64,000 bases of DNA from Enterococcus_D entomosocium (GCF_030441895.1 NZ_JARJAS010000008.1), one strand, 5' to 3'. Shown: positions 18,457 to 27,680, counted from the first letter of the stretch. Made by a program: numbers and translations. Notes: a model not told the origin generated them from the letters alone.

Positions 18457-18486
18457 TTGTTGTACTTTTTATTTGTTTCGTATTAT
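18457..18486 (+). promoter_or_regulatory. Candidate dps promoter
   Basis: TTGTTG (18457-18462) and TATTAT (18481-18486) are separated by 18 bases and lie 34 bases before the dps ATG. The overlapping imperfect palindrome ATTATCCTTAAAATAGATAAT could be an operator for a peroxide regulator; that last point is speculative. Confidence 0.4.
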
Positions 18487-18519
18487 CCTTAAAATAGATA
18501 ATTTAGAGGAGGAATCGTT

Positions 18520-19008
18520 ATGAAATTTGAACAAACAAAAGAAGTATTAAACCAACTTGTTGCTGATTTAAGCCAAATGGCTATGGTCGTTCACCAAACA
18601 CACTGGTACATGCGTGGACCTGGCTTTTTGACCTTGCATCCAATGATGGATGAATTCATGGATGATCTAAATGAGCAATTGGATGAAGTTTCTGAACGCT
18701 TGATTACATTAGACGGTTCACCATATTCAACTTTGCGTGAAATGGCAGAACACACTCAAATCCCTGATGAAGTCGGCAACTGGGACCGCACGATTCCAGA
18801 ACGCTTAGCTACATTGGTGGAAGGCTACCGTTATTTAGCGGACTTATACCAAAAAGGAATCGAAGTATCTGGTGAAGAAGGCGACGATCCAACCCAAGAT
18901 ATCTTCATCGGCTTCAAAACAGCCATCGAAAAACGTATTTGGATGATCCAAGCGCACTTAGGCGAAGCGCCATTGATCGATCCAGCGAAATCTCGCGTAC
19001 GTCATTAA
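18520..19008 (+). CDS. dps: Dps-family ferritin-like DNA/iron-binding protein
   Basis: A 162-residue Dps miniferritin. Twelve subunits form a shell that oxidises and stores iron and protects DNA from peroxide. The inter-subunit ferroxidase residues are visible in VVHQTHWYMRGPGF and HPMMDEFMDDLNEQLDEVSERL (His, His, Asp and Glu positions). The four-helix-bundle pattern covers the whole length and no extra domain is present. SD GAGGAGG precedes the ATG. The gene is monocistronic, with its own promoter and a bidirectional terminator shared with argH. Induction by oxidative stress or stationary phase is expected from the family but not shown here. Confidence 0.95.
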   Translation: MKFEQTKEVLNQLVADLSQMAMVVHQTHWYMRGPGFLTLHPMMDEFMDDLNEQLDEVSERLITLDGSPYSTLREMAEHTQIPDEVGNWDRTIPERLATLVEGYRYLADLYQKGIEVSGEEGDDPTQDIFIGFKTAIEKRIWMIQAHLGEAPLIDPAKSRVRH

Positions 19009-19015
19009 TCAACAA

Positions 19016-19051
19016 AAAAAACCAGCGAAGAATTTTCTTCGCTGGTTTTTT
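19016..19051. terminator. Bidirectional terminator between dps and argH
   Basis: A perfect 10-bp stem (ACCAGCGAAG 19021-19030, CTTCGCTGGT 19037-19046) is flanked by an A-run and a T-run. It serves both convergent genes. Confidence 0.9.
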
Positions 19052-20429
19052 AATGGCCTGCCAATAATGCTTTAGCGGCTTCAATTTGCTGTGCCACTTG
19101 ATCAAAACCGGTGCCGCCATAAGAATGGCGATTTTTGACGGCGGTATAGGAATCAAGTTTTTCAAAAATATCGCTGTCGATGGCAGGATGGATCGCTTGG
19201 TATTCTTCCAAGGAAACATCTTGCAGATAGATACCTTTGCTTAAACACTCGCTGACGAGTTTGCCGACGATCTCATGGGCTTGTCTGAAAGGCACGCCTT
19301 TGCCAGCTAAGTAATCCGCTAATTCTGTTGCGTTGGAAAAATCCTTTTCAGTAGATTCTTGCATCCGTGCTTGATTGACCTTCATCGTTGCGATCATGCC
19401 CGTCATGATCTGCAAGCTTTTCGTGATGGTTTCGGCACTGTCAAACATGCCTTCTTTGTCTTCTTGGAAATCTTTGTTGTACGCCAGCGGCAAGCCCTTC
19501 ATGACCGTCAAAAGACCAAAGAGGTTCCCATAGACACGTCCTGTTTTTCCACGGATCAGCTCCGCCATGTCAGGGTTTTTCTTTTGAGGCATGATGGAGC
19601 TGCCGGTGGAGAAGGTATCGGTCAGTTCCACAAATTGGTACTCGTGGCTGCACCAAAGAATCAGCTCTTCACAAAAACGAGACAGATGCATCATCAATAA
19701 AGAGGCGTTGCTTAAAAATTCCAAGATAAAATCACGATCGCTGACCGCATCTAGGCTGTTGCTGTAAATATTGCTGAACCCTAACTCTTGAGCAGTGAAA
19801 GCACGATCGATAGGGAAGGTAGTTCCTGCCAAAGCAGCACTGCCTAGAGGCATCACATCGATGCGGCTCAAACTCTCACTGAAACGCTCTTGGTCACGCG
19901 TCAGCATACTGTAATAGGCTAAGAGGTGATGGGCAAAAGAAATCGGCTGTGCATGCTGCAGATGGGTATAACCAGGCATGATGGTATAGATGTTGGCTTC
20001 GGCTTGTAAAACCAGCGCTTCTCGCAACTCAGCGATCAAGGTGATCACGTCTTGCACGACTTCTTTCAAATACAAATGCATATCGGTCGCCACTTGGTCA
20101 TTACGACTACGGGCAGTATGCAATTTGCCTGCCACTGGTCCAATCAATTCATGCAAGAATGTCTCGATGTTTAAATGGATGTCCTCATTTTCAATCGTGA
20201 AGGTCAATTCGCCAGCGGCCAATTGCTGCTGAATCGTGGTCAAGCCGCCAATGATCGCTTCGCCATCGGTTTGACTGATGATGCCCGTATGGACCAGCAT
20301 TTTGACATGGGCCAAACTGCCAAGAATGTCTTGTTTTGCTAACTTTTGATCAAACGTGATGGAAGCCCCAAAAGCATCGATCCATGCTTCATTTTTCCCA
20401 TCGAAACGTCCGCCCCATAATTTTTCCAT
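19050..20429 (-). CDS. argH: Argininosuccinate lyase
   Basis: A 459-residue argininosuccinate lyase, which splits argininosuccinate to arginine and fumarate, the last step of arginine synthesis. The fumarase/aspartase superfamily signature GSSIMPQKKNPDMAEL is intact, as are the RSRNDQVATD and GYTHLQHAQPISFAHH motifs with the catalytic His. The length is normal for the family. It is the second gene of an argG-argH operon, 54 bases after argG, with an SD (GAGGTGAG) before the ATG. The stop overlaps the shared terminator with dps. Other arg genes are absent, so synthesis from citrulline is what this operon alone supports. Confidence 0.97.
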   Translation of the reverse strand: MEKLWGGRFDGKNEAWIDAFGASITFDQKLAKQDILGSLAHVKMLVHTGIISQTDGEAIIGGLTTIQQQLAAGELTFTIENEDIHLNIETFLHELIGPVAGKLHTARSRNDQVATDMHLYLKEVVQDVITLIAELREALVLQAEANIYTIMPGYTHLQHAQPISFAHHLLAYYSMLTRDQERFSESLSRIDVMPLGSAALAGTTFPIDRAFTAQELGFSNIYSNSLDAVSDRDFILEFLSNASLLMMHLSRFCEELILWCSHEYQFVELTDTFSTGSSIMPQKKNPDMAELIRGKTGRVYGNLFGLLTVMKGLPLAYNKDFQEDKEGMFDSAETITKSLQIMTGMIATMKVNQARMQESTEKDFSNATELADYLAGKGVPFRQAHEIVGKLVSECLSKGIYLQDVSLEEYQAIHPAIDSDIFEKLDSYTAVKNRHSYGGTGFDQVAQQIEAAKALLAGH

Positions 20430-20483
20430 ATTCTCACCTCAAAAAAAGATTACGGCTGAAGCTGCCGCTTCAGCCGTGCATAC

Positions 20484-21698
20484 TTAAATCAATGTTTCTG
20501 TTAGTTGCTGTTGTGCTTGGATCTCAGCGTGCACTTTGCTTGGCAGTCCCCATAATTTGATGAAGCCGATGGCCGCATGCTGATCAAAGGTATCTGCAGA
20601 AGTATACGTTGCTAAGTTTTCATCGTACAGGCTGTTTTCAGATTTCCGTCCTTCACAGATGGCGTTGCCTTTGAACAATTTCAAACGCACGATCCCGTTG
20701 ACGTAGACTTGCGTGCTTTTCAGGAAGGTAATCAAGGCTTCCGTCAATGGATTGAACCATAAGCCGTCATAGATGACTTGGGCTAATTGCTGCTCGATGA
20801 TTGGTTTGAAATGCGCCAATTCCCGAACAAAGACCAAATCTTCCAATTCTTTATGAGCCGTCATCAAAGCGATCGCTCCCGGACACTCATAAACTTCCCG
20901 TGATTTGATCCCCACCAGCCGATTTTCAATATGGTCGATCCGACCAACGCCATGCTCGCCAGCCATCCGGTTCAGTTTCATGATCAATTCTGCTAGATTC
21001 ATCGTTTCGCCATCAATGGCGGTCGGTACCCCTTGATCAAAGGTGATCTCAACAATCGTCGGTACGTCAGGAGTATCTTCTAATTCTTGTGTGATGGCGT
21101 AGGCCCCTTTTGGCGGTGTTGCCCAAGGGTCTTCTAAGACGCCGCATTCACAGGCACGTCCCCACAAGTTTTGGTCGATGGAATACGGATTGTCCAAATC
21201 AGCGGGAATCGGCACCCCTTTTTCAGCCGCATAGGCAATCTCTTCTTCCCGGGACCATTTCCATTCCCGAACCGGTGCGATGACTTTCAAGTGAGGCGCT
21301 AAAGCGGCAATCGCCACTTCAAACCGAACTTGGTCATTGCCTTTACCAGTACAGCCGTGGGCGACGGTTGTTGCGCCAGTCGCTAATGCCAATTCCACCA
21401 ATTTCTTGGCGATCAATGGACGAGACAAAGCGGAAACAAGAGGATAAGAATTTTCATAAAAAGTATTGCCTTGTAAAGCGATCAAAGCAAAATCTTGGGC
21501 GAATTCTTCGCGGGCATCGATGGCATAAGATTCAATCGCGCCAACTGCCAAAGCTTTGTCTTTAATGGATTGGGTGTCGCGACCTTCACCGATGTCTAGG
21601 CAGCAAGCCACCACATCATATCCTTGGTCCGTTAACCATTTAATTGAAACGGAGGTATCTAATCCTCCAGAATAGGCCAATATTACTTTTTCTTTCAT
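20484..21698 (-). CDS. argG: Argininosuccinate synthase
   Basis: A 404-residue ATP-dependent ligase joining citrulline and aspartate to argininosuccinate. The N-terminal PP-loop AYSGGLDTSVSIKW binds ATP. The motifs HGCTGKGNDQVRFE and SIDQNLWGRACECGVLEDPW are typical. Length and both family signatures are complete. SD AAAGGAG lies before the ATG. It leads the argGH operon, read away from rplM. A good minus-strand promoter and an ArgR-like box are upstream (see 21742-21800), suggesting repression by arginine. Confidence 0.97.
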   Translation of the reverse strand: MKEKVILAYSGGLDTSVSIKWLTDQGYDVVACCLDIGEGRDTQSIKDKALAVGAIESYAIDAREEFAQDFALIALQGNTFYENSYPLVSALSRPLIAKKLVELALATGATTVAHGCTGKGNDQVRFEVAIAALAPHLKVIAPVREWKWSREEEIAYAAEKGVPIPADLDNPYSIDQNLWGRACECGVLEDPWATPPKGAYAITQELEDTPDVPTIVEITFDQGVPTAIDGETMNLAELIMKLNRMAGEHGVGRIDHIENRLVGIKSREVYECPGAIALMTAHKELEDLVFVRELAHFKPIIEQQLAQVIYDGLWFNPLTEALITFLKSTQVYVNGIVRLKLFKGNAICEGRKSENSLYDENLATYTSADTFDQHAAIGFIKLWGLPSKVHAEIQAQQQLTETLI

Positions 21699-21741
21699 AC
21701 TTATTAACTCCTTTTCCGCGTGTTTTCAAGTGATTGAAGCT

Positions 21742-21800
21742 ATCTTATCAGAATAAAAATAATAAATCAAGGGTAAAATTAAATATTTATACATAAAAAT
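21742..21800 (-). promoter_or_regulatory. argG promoter with ArgR-like box
   Basis: On the minus strand, TTGATT (complement of 21765-21770), a 17-base spacer and TAAGAT (complement of 21742-21747) form a sigma-A promoter. Just upstream, ATTTTTATGTATAAATATTT (complement of 21781-21800) resembles a Gram-positive ARG box. A second partial match, CGATATTCATAAAT, lies near 21883. ArgR control is inferred. Confidence 0.5.
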
Positions 21801-21992
21801 GGGGATTATCAGGTTTTTATACTATTATCGATGGTTAAGGAAAAGAAGTGGATGCTCACTTTGTTAATGAAAGTTTATACACGATATTCATAAATCTATT
21901 CAGTTTTAGCAGCCTGCAGCAACAAGTTTCGCTTTTCAGAGAAAATGGCAGAAAATGAATGGAGAAAATTTTCAAAAAGAGGCGGAATTACG

Positions 21993-22021
21993 TTGACATT
22001 AGGCTTTATAGAAGGTATTAT
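21993..22021 (+). promoter_or_regulatory. rplM-rpsI promoter
   Basis: A near-consensus sigma-A promoter: TTGACA (21993-21998), a 17-base spacer and TATTAT (22016-22021). It lies 86 bases before the rplM start. Confidence 0.85.
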
Positions 22022-22107
22022 GTTATATGGTATTGTTTGCCCCACAAGAGCCCCGGAAACTCAAGTGTATGTCAAACATTCGTGAAATTGAATTGGAGGA
22101 AAAAATT
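22022..22107 (+). ncRNA. Probable L13 ribosomal-protein leader
   Basis: The untranslated leader before rplM has GC-rich paired segments (CACAAGAG near 22044 facing CTCAAGTG near 22061, around CCCCGG). This is the position of the L13 autoregulatory leader known in Firmicutes. I matched it by position and rough folding only. The SD TTGGAGGA is at 22093-22100. Confidence 0.4.
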
Positions 22108-22551
22108 GTGCGTACAACATATATGGCCAAACCAGGCGAAGTAGAACGTAAATGGTACGTAGTAGATGCAACAGATGTTCCTATGGGTCGTCTTTCAGCA
22201 GTAGTAGCATCTGTCTTACGTGGTAAAAATAAACCAACATTCACACCTCATGTGGATACAGGCGATTTCGTAATCGTCATTAATGCAGAAAAAATCAAAT
22301 TAACAGGTAACAAAGCAAGCGATAAAATTTATTACCGTCACTCAAACTTCCCAGGAGGATTGAAATCAGTCTCTGCTGGAGAATTACGTGCTAAAAATTC
22401 TCGTCGTTTGATCGAAACTTCTGTAAAAGGCATGCTTCCTAAAAACACTTTAGGCCGTAAACAAGGAATGAAACTTCATGTTTATGCTGGCGCTGAACAC
22501 CCACATGCTGCACAACAACCAGAAGTATTGGACATCACAAACTTAATCTAA
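22108..22551 (+). CDS. rplM: 50S ribosomal protein L13
   Basis: A 147-residue large-subunit protein L13, one of the early assembly proteins. Family landmarks: RKWYVVDATDVPMGRLSAVVASVLRGKNKP, YYRHSNFPGGLKS, GMLPKNTLGRKQ and the C-terminal EHPHAAQQPEVLDI. The open frame reaches back to 22027, but the correct start is the GTG at 22108, seven bases after the SD, giving MRTTYMAKPGEVERKW as in enterococcal homologues. It is the first gene of the rplM-rpsI operon and is preceded by a strong promoter. Confidence 0.97.
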   Translation: MRTTYMAKPGEVERKWYVVDATDVPMGRLSAVVASVLRGKNKPTFTPHVDTGDFVIVINAEKIKLTGNKASDKIYYRHSNFPGGLKSVSAGELRAKNSRRLIETSVKGMLPKNTLGRKQGMKLHVYAGAEHPHAAQQPEVLDITNLI

Positions 22552-22566
22552 TAGGAGGGAATTTCA

Positions 22567-22959
22567 TTGGCACAAGCTCAATATATCGGCACTGGCCGTC
22601 GTAAAAATGCAGTAGCCCGCGTACGTTTAGTACCAGGTACTGGTAAAATTACTGTTAACAAAAAAGATGTTGAAGAATACATCCCACACGCAGACTTGCG
22701 TGAAGTAATCAACCAACCATTCGGCGTTACAGAAACTAAAGGTTCATACGATGTTTTTGTAAACGTAAATGGTGGTGGATACGCTGGACAATCAGGTGCA
22801 ATCCGTCACGGTATCGCACGCGCATTGTTACAAGTTGATCCTGATTTCCGTTTAGCTCTTAAACGTGCTGGCTTACTTACTCGTGACGCACGTATGGTTG
22901 AACGTAAAAAACCAGGTCTTAAGAAAGCTCGTAAAGCTTCACAGTTTTCTAAGCGTTAA
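22567..22959 (+). CDS. rpsI: 30S ribosomal protein S9
   Basis: A 130-residue small-subunit protein S9. The C-terminal tail reaches the ribosomal P site and ends in the canonical KKARKASQFSKR. The start is TTG at 22567, seven bases after SD AGGAGGGA, giving MAQAQYIGTGRRKNAVARVRL. The last 40 or so codon bases are duplicated at 29841-29890, which marks the gene's 3' end as the attachment site of the island that follows. The reading frame is intact, so the inserted element restores a full S9 C-terminus. A terminator follows at 22980. Confidence 0.97.
   Translation: MAQAQYIGTGRRKNAVARVRLVPGTGKITVNKKDVEEYIPHADLREVINQPFGVTETKGSYDVFVNVNGGGYAGQSGAIRHGIARALLQVDPDFRLALKRAGLLTRDARMVERKKPGLKKARKASQFSKR
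22919..22943 (+). repeat. Left attachment repeat (attL) in rpsI
   Basis: A 25-base identity, TTAAGAAAGC through GCTTCACA, with the copy at 29849-29873. Over the wider 50 bases (22911-22960 and 29841-29890), 45 positions match. Confidence 0.85.
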
Positions 22960-22979
22960 TATCGTTTACCAAAAAATAC

Positions 22980-23014
22980 AGAACTCTCACTACTTGTGGG
23001 AGTTCTTTTTTTGT
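22980..23014 (+). terminator. rplM-rpsI terminator
   Basis: An 11-bp stem, AGAACTCTCAC (22980-22990) with GTGGGAGTTCT and a 5-base loop, is followed by a long T-run. Confidence 0.9.
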
Positions 23015-23032
23015 ATTTTTGGTGGGAATTTT

Positions 23033-23242
23033 TCATTCTTTCAATGAATTAAGTAACGCTAATGCCTCAGATTCTTGTGAATGTTGTTTTTCTGGGAGAA
23101 GCTCAAGGAAGTAATTCATAGTCGTTTGTAAATTTGAATGTCCCAAAAGTTTACTTACATAGTCCATACGGATATCATGAGAAAAGAGATGTGATGCAGT
23201 GGTATCTCTCAGACCATAATCGTTGCTCGAAAAAGCAAGGTA
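23033..23242 (-). pseudogene. Tyrosine recombinase (integrase), C-terminal remnant
   Basis: The minus strand encodes about 69 codons with no start: YGLRDTTASHLF, then IRMDYVSKLLGHSNLQTTMNYF, then a Glu/Leu-rich tail and a TGA at 23033-23035. This is the C-terminal catalytic end of a tyrosine recombinase: the Arg of the HxxR box, the LGHS box with its His, and the nucleophilic Tyr in MNYF. The N-terminal two-thirds is gone, and a TAG closes the frame just upstream. Its place beside attL, reading toward rpsI, is where an element's integrase is expected. The first box position reads RDT where RHT is commoner. Confidence 0.8.
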
Positions 23243-23271
23243 CTAAGATTAAAATACTGGTACCTTGCTTT
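23232..23271. terminator. Inverted repeat at the integrase break
   Basis: AAAGCAAGGTA (23232-23242) and TACCTTGCTTT (23261-23271) form an 11-bp stem with an 18-base spacer. It abuts the truncated end of the integrase. On the minus strand it is followed by TTTTT, so it could act as a terminator; it could also be a deletion-junction scar. Confidence 0.5.
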
Positions 23272-23442
23272 CAAAAATTGATAGAATATGTGCAATAATC
23301 TAAGTAGAATAAAGAGGTAGCAGACTGATTCACAGTCTGATCATCGGAAAAGAATAAGTAAGGAAATATAATGCAGTAGAGACCTGATAAGTAATCAATA
23401 ACGTGGTAAAATGAATTAGCATAATATGCGAAAGGAGCTCGT

Positions 23443-24414
23443 ATGATGGTCATGGAAAATAAAAAGAATGTTCAGTTGAGCGATGATAGGATTACGCCTC
23501 AAGATGAGCTGATTTATGAGATTAATACGTCGGATGTCCTTGAAAATACCATACGAGAAAAAATGCCTGGGATATTAGACATTCTTCTTTTGGATCGGAC
23601 AACTTCCACGGCAAAAAAACCAAGAAATATTATTTGGGCAAACGATAATTATAAGGAATACGGAAGAGCTTATGGAGCTACTGCTCAAATAAAACCCGAA
23701 CTAGTTACAGGAATCATGGGGAAAATCATTCGACCAAGAGCTTTGAAGCCAAGGGAACAACAAAAGGCTCGTACTAAGTCTAAAGCTGAGGTCTTTACCC
23801 CTACTTGGATAGTGAAAAAGCAGAATGATGAAGTCGATAAAGACTACCAATCAGATGAGATAGAAACCTATACCAAGCGGAAATGGTTAGAGATAACCTG
23901 CGGTGAGGCTCCATATATGGCTACTCGCTATGATATGGAGACAGGTAAGGTAGTAAGCCTTGAAGACCGCGTAGGCTTTGTGGATCGGAAACTTGCGCGT
24001 ATTAATCGAGAAATTACTGATAAAGCTGAGTGGCAGCGGTTGGTTGAACTGGCGTATAAGTCAAGCTATGGTTTTGAATGGAGCGGGGATTCTTTATTAA
24101 TTGCTAGGGAAAACTTACTTTACACTTATCGTGATCATTATTTTGATAAATGGCATGAAGAACCTTTATATGGGTTGTTTGAAGAAATTGCTAAAATTAT
24201 TAGCTATAACGTTTTTCAAATGGACGGACTAAAATATATCATTCCACTAACCGAGAAACGAGAGAAGGTAAATGAAGTTCAAATGAGCTTTGACCTTTTT
24301 GGGGACGAGGAAGATGAGCAAAGCGAAGAATGGATAGTTAAACCAGGGAAACGTGTAAAAATAATGAACTGGGATACCAATAAAATGGAGTTTTTTGATA
24401 AAGGGGTTAAGTGA
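23443..24414 (+). CDS. Island cassette gene 1: methylase-like protein
   Basis: A 323-residue protein that I read as related to restriction-modification 'subunit M' proteins. It carries EVFTPTWIVKKQND (about residues 115-128), like motif X of N6-adenine methylases. It then has WLEITCGEAPYMATRYD (about 148-164), resembling a degenerate AdoMet-binding motif I. No NPPY/DPPY catalytic motif is visible, so it may be a specificity or accessory subunit rather than an active enzyme. SD AAAGGAG lies 5 bases before the ATG at 23443 (8 before the ATG at 23446). It overlaps the next gene's possible GTG start by 4 bases. It is first of three tightly packed genes. The family assignment is tentative. Confidence 0.6.
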   Translation: MMVMENKKNVQLSDDRITPQDELIYEINTSDVLENTIREKMPGILDILLLDRTTSTAKKPRNIIWANDNYKEYGRAYGATAQIKPELVTGIMGKIIRPRALKPREQQKARTKSKAEVFTPTWIVKKQNDEVDKDYQSDEIETYTKRKWLEITCGEAPYMATRYDMETGKVVSLEDRVGFVDRKLARINREITDKAEWQRLVELAYKSSYGFEWSGDSLLIARENLLYTYRDHYFDKWHEEPLYGLFEEIAKIISYNVFQMDGLKYIIPLTEKREKVNEVQMSFDLFGDEEDEQSEEWIVKPGKRVKIMNWDTNKMEFFDKGVK

Positions 24415-24416
24415 AG

Positions 24417-27400
24417 ATGGCAGATCAAACGGTAATTAAGACAACAAAAACAATTTATCCACAAATTTATGCTTATGTTCACCCAGAGACGGAAAGTGAT
24501 CTAGGCTGGGTCAAAATTGGTTATACCGAGCGAGAAGATGTAGATACACGAATCAAGGAGCAAAATGAAACTGCTGCTGGTAAGTGGGTATATAGTAAGC
24601 TGTGGTCAGAACCAGCTAAATTTAAGAATTCCGATAAGTGGTTTAAAGACAAGCAACTTCATGCTTACCTTAGAAAGTTCAAAAACATTAAACAGCGCCC
24701 AAAATCCGAATGGTTTTATTACAATGGTACTCAAAATAAAGCTCACCTGGACTTTGAAGACTTCGTAAAAAACGAGCATAATCAGGTTAAGGAAGAGTTG
24801 GATTACGTTTTACGTGCTGAACAGGCAGATGCTGTAGCTAAGACAGTAGAGTACGCAAAATCCCATGAAAATGGTGAATTCTTATGGAATGCCAAACCTC
24901 GCTTTGGTAAGACGCTAAGTACATACGACTTAGCTCGAAAACTAGATGCAGTGAATGTATTAGTCGTTACGAATCGTCCGGCGATTGCTAATTCTTGGTT
25001 TGATGATTTTGAAAAATTTATCGCATGGCAGACAGACTATAAGTTTGTTTCAACAGCTGATTCATTGAGTGAGAGACCTGTCTTAACAAGAGATGAATTA
25101 ATAAATCAAATGAATGACAGTACCAGACAAATCGTCTTCATCTCTCTCCAAGATTTAAAAGGCGCGATTTCATTTGGAGGTGCTCACGATAAGTTAAAGT
25201 GGGTGAAAGACCTTAGTTGGGATTTGTTGGTTATCGATGAAAGTCATGAAGGGGTCGATACTTTAAAAACGGATGTTGCCTTTGACAATATCAAACGAAA
25301 ATTCACGTTACACTTATCAGGTACCCCATTTAAGGCAGTAGCCTCTGGCAAATTCTCAGAAGATCAGATTTATAACTGGACTTATGCTGATGAGCAAAAT
25401 GCCAAATTTAACTGGCGGTCTGATGATGCAGAGAATAACCCATATGAAAAATTACCCATGCTAAATCTCTTCTCTTATCAAATGAGCCAAATGATTACTG
25501 GCGAGGTAAATAAAGGCGCACAAATAGACGGAAATAATATCGATTATGCTTTTGACCTCAATGAGTTCTTTTTGACAAAGGATAATGGCGATTTTGTTCA
25601 TGAGCAAGATATTGTGAAATGGTTAGATAGTCTAACACATAACGAGAAATATCCGTTCTCAACTAGAGAGCTTCGTAACGAACTGAAACATACTTTCTGG
25701 ATATTAAATCGGGTTGCTAGTGCTAAGGCGCTACAAAAGTTATTAAAAAGCCATCCGGTCTTCGAAAATTACAGGATTGTCCTTGCTGCTGGTGATGGTC
25801 GAGCAAATGATGATGATCAGGTAGTAAACCAAAAATCCCTTGATAGAGTACGTGAGGCTATTAAGAATAACGACAAGACTATTACCCTCTCAGTGGGGCA
25901 GTTGACCACAGGTGTAACTGTTCCTGAATGGACTGCTGTTTTGATGTTGTCAAACATGAAATCACCTAGTCTATATATGCAAGCGGCTTTTAGGGCGCAA
26001 AATCCGTGGGATACGGTTGTTGATGGACAAGTTTATCAAAAAGAGAACGCTTACGTCTTCGACTTTGCGCCTGAACGAACGCTAATTATCTATGATGAGT
26101 TTGCCAATAATCTCTCACGGAAGACTGCTGGCGGTGGTGGGACCACTGATGAACGAAAAGAAAATATCAAGAAGCTGTTGAATTTCTTCCCTGTTATTGC
26201 TGAGGATAGCGATGGCAAGATGGTGGAATTAGATGTTAATAAGGTTCTGACTATTCCAAAGGTTATCAAGGCACAAGAAGTTGTTCGTCGTGGGTTTATG
26301 TCAAATTTACTCTTCCAAAACGTTTCGGGTATCTTTGCTTCAGCTGAGGCGCGGGAAATTCTTGATCAACTCAATCCTGTTGATCCAGGTAAAGTAATGC
26401 CAAGAAAAACTGAAGAACCAATCGATACGCAAGGTGTGAAGGTTGATGATAAAGGTGAGGTTGAAGTGGAGCAAGATATCGTGATTGCTACCACCGATGC
26501 TCGCTTTGGTGAAAAAGTCTATGCTGAGATTACGAATACAATTGAAGAGGCAGTCGAAGAAGATCCATCAAATAATCTTGCAACACTGGTTGCTCAGGCA
26601 TTCAAACAAAATACAGAGTCCGCAGTCAAAGAGCTAGCTAAAGAAAATGGCGTGACAGCTAAACAAGCAGAACAGGTAGTGGCGCAAAACGCAAATGCTA
26701 TTGCCCGGGAAGTCGAAATCGTTCAAAAACAGGTCGAAATTAAGCAAGCTGAAGCAAGAGTTGAGCTAGAAAGAAAAGTCAAAGAGGCTCAAAACAATAC
26801 TCAGGCTGTAAAAGAAGCTGAAGAAGCTTTTCAAGCTGAAACGAAACAGATTGAAGATGACTTTAAGCAAGTTGTCGTGACTAAAGTGGAAGAAAAGAGC
26901 AAGGAGCTTGCACAAAAATCTACCGAAATCGTACTTAAGAAAGCTGAAGAAAAAAAGAAAAATACAGTTGAAGACGATATTCGGGCTAGATTACGTGGCT
27001 TTGCCAGAACAATCCCGTCATTTTTAATGGCATATGGGGAGCAATCTACAAATTTAGCCACATTTGACGAGACTATAAAAGACGAGGTGTTTAGAGAAGT
27101 TACAGGAATTACTTTGGAACAATTCCGTTCTCTACGAGATACTTATAATTTTTTTGATGAAGCAGTCTTTAATGAATCGATACAAGAGTTTCTACGTAAG
27201 CGTTATGAACTTGCCAACTATTTTGACGAGACACAAGTAGAGGATATTTTTGATTATATTCCTCCACAAAAGACCAATCAGATCTTTACGCCAAAGAGAG
27301 TCGTAAAGATGATGATTGACAAGTTGCAAGAGGAAAGCCCGGAGGATTTCACAGACCCTAACAAAACTTTTGTAGACTTATATATCAAGTCGGGATTGTA

Positions 27401-27680
27401 TTTGACGGAAATTGTGAAACGATTATACGTAGGACTAGCAGATCAGATTCCTAATGAGGATGAGCGATTGAAGCATATCCTCGAAAACCAAATCTATGGT
27501 TTTGCTCCGAGTGAGATTATCTATAACATCGCTCGTAACTTCATTTTTGGATTTGATGACAAGGCTAAGAGTATCGGTGATTCTCATGTGGTCTGTTTAG
27601 ATACTACGCCCTATGCACGTGGAGAGGCTGATATGAGTTTTGAAGAAAAATGTGATGAATTGTTTGGAGGTAATGATTAA
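24417..27680 (+). CDS. Island cassette gene 2: GIY-YIG-like nuclease, SF2 helicase and methylase core
   Basis: A protein of about 1,087 residues (numbering from a GTG at 24411; the ATG at 24417 has the better-spaced SD AGGGG). The N-terminus resembles T5orf172/GIY-YIG nucleases (IYAYVHPE...WVKIGYTE, residues 15-40, then EWFYYN). A superfamily 2 helicase follows: PRFGKTLS (motif I, about 165), VIDESHEG (motif II, about 275), LSGTPFKA (about 302) and MQAAFRAQNPWD (motif VI, about 525). A long Glu/Lys/Ala coiled coil spans about 750-860. The C-terminus has NQIFTPKRVVKMMIDKL (methylase motif X, about 957) and FVDLYIKSGLYLTEI (motif I-like, with KSG for CGSG) but stops before the catalytic motif. 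Gene 3 begins with that motif. It is probably the cutting/translocating subunit of a modification-linked defence system. Confidence 0.7.
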   Translation: MADQTVIKTTKTIYPQIYAYVHPETESDLGWVKIGYTEREDVDTRIKEQNETAAGKWVYSKLWSEPAKFKNSDKWFKDKQLHAYLRKFKNIKQRPKSEWFYYNGTQNKAHLDFEDFVKNEHNQVKEELDYVLRAEQADAVAKTVEYAKSHENGEFLWNAKPRFGKTLSTYDLARKLDAVNVLVVTNRPAIANSWFDDFEKFIAWQTDYKFVSTADSLSERPVLTRDELINQMNDSTRQIVFISLQDLKGAISFGGAHDKLKWVKDLSWDLLVIDESHEGVDTLKTDVAFDNIKRKFTLHLSGTPFKAVASGKFSEDQIYNWTYADEQNAKFNWRSDDAENNPYEKLPMLNLFSYQMSQMITGEVNKGAQIDGNNIDYAFDLNEFFLTKDNGDFVHEQDIVKWLDSLTHNEKYPFSTRELRNELKHTFWILNRVASAKALQKLLKSHPVFENYRIVLAAGDGRANDDDQVVNQKSLDRVREAIKNNDKTITLSVGQLTTGVTVPEWTAVLMLSNMKSPSLYMQAAFRAQNPWDTVVDGQVYQKENAYVFDFAPERTLIIYDEFANNLSRKTAGGGGTTDERKENIKKLLNFFPVIAEDSDGKMVELDVNKVLTIPKVIKAQEVVRRGFMSNLLFQNVSGIFASAEAREILDQLNPVDPGKVMPRKTEEPIDTQGVKVDDKGEVEVEQDIVIATTDARFGEKVYAEITNTIEEAVEEDPSNNLATLVAQAFKQNTESAVKELAKENGVTAKQAEQVVAQNANAIAREVEIVQKQVEIKQAEARVELERKVKEAQNNTQAVKEAEEAFQAETKQIEDDFKQVVVTKVEEKSKELAQKSTEIVLKKAEEKKKNTVEDDIRARLRGFARTIPSFLMAYGEQSTNLATFDETIKDEVFREVTGITLEQFRSLRDTYNFFDEAVFNESIQEFLRKRYELANYFDETQVEDIFDYIPPQKTNQIFTPKRVVKMMIDKLQEESPEDFTDPNKTFVDLYIKSGLYLTEIVKRLYVGLADQIPNEDERLKHILENQIYGFAPSEIIYNIARNFIFGFDDKAKSIGDSHVVCLDTTPYARGEADMSFEEKCDELFGGND

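Noticed and set aside
21959..22144. Plus-strand 61-codon frame upstream of rplM
   Set aside because: It contains the rplM promoter and leader; it is non-coding sequence that happens to be open.
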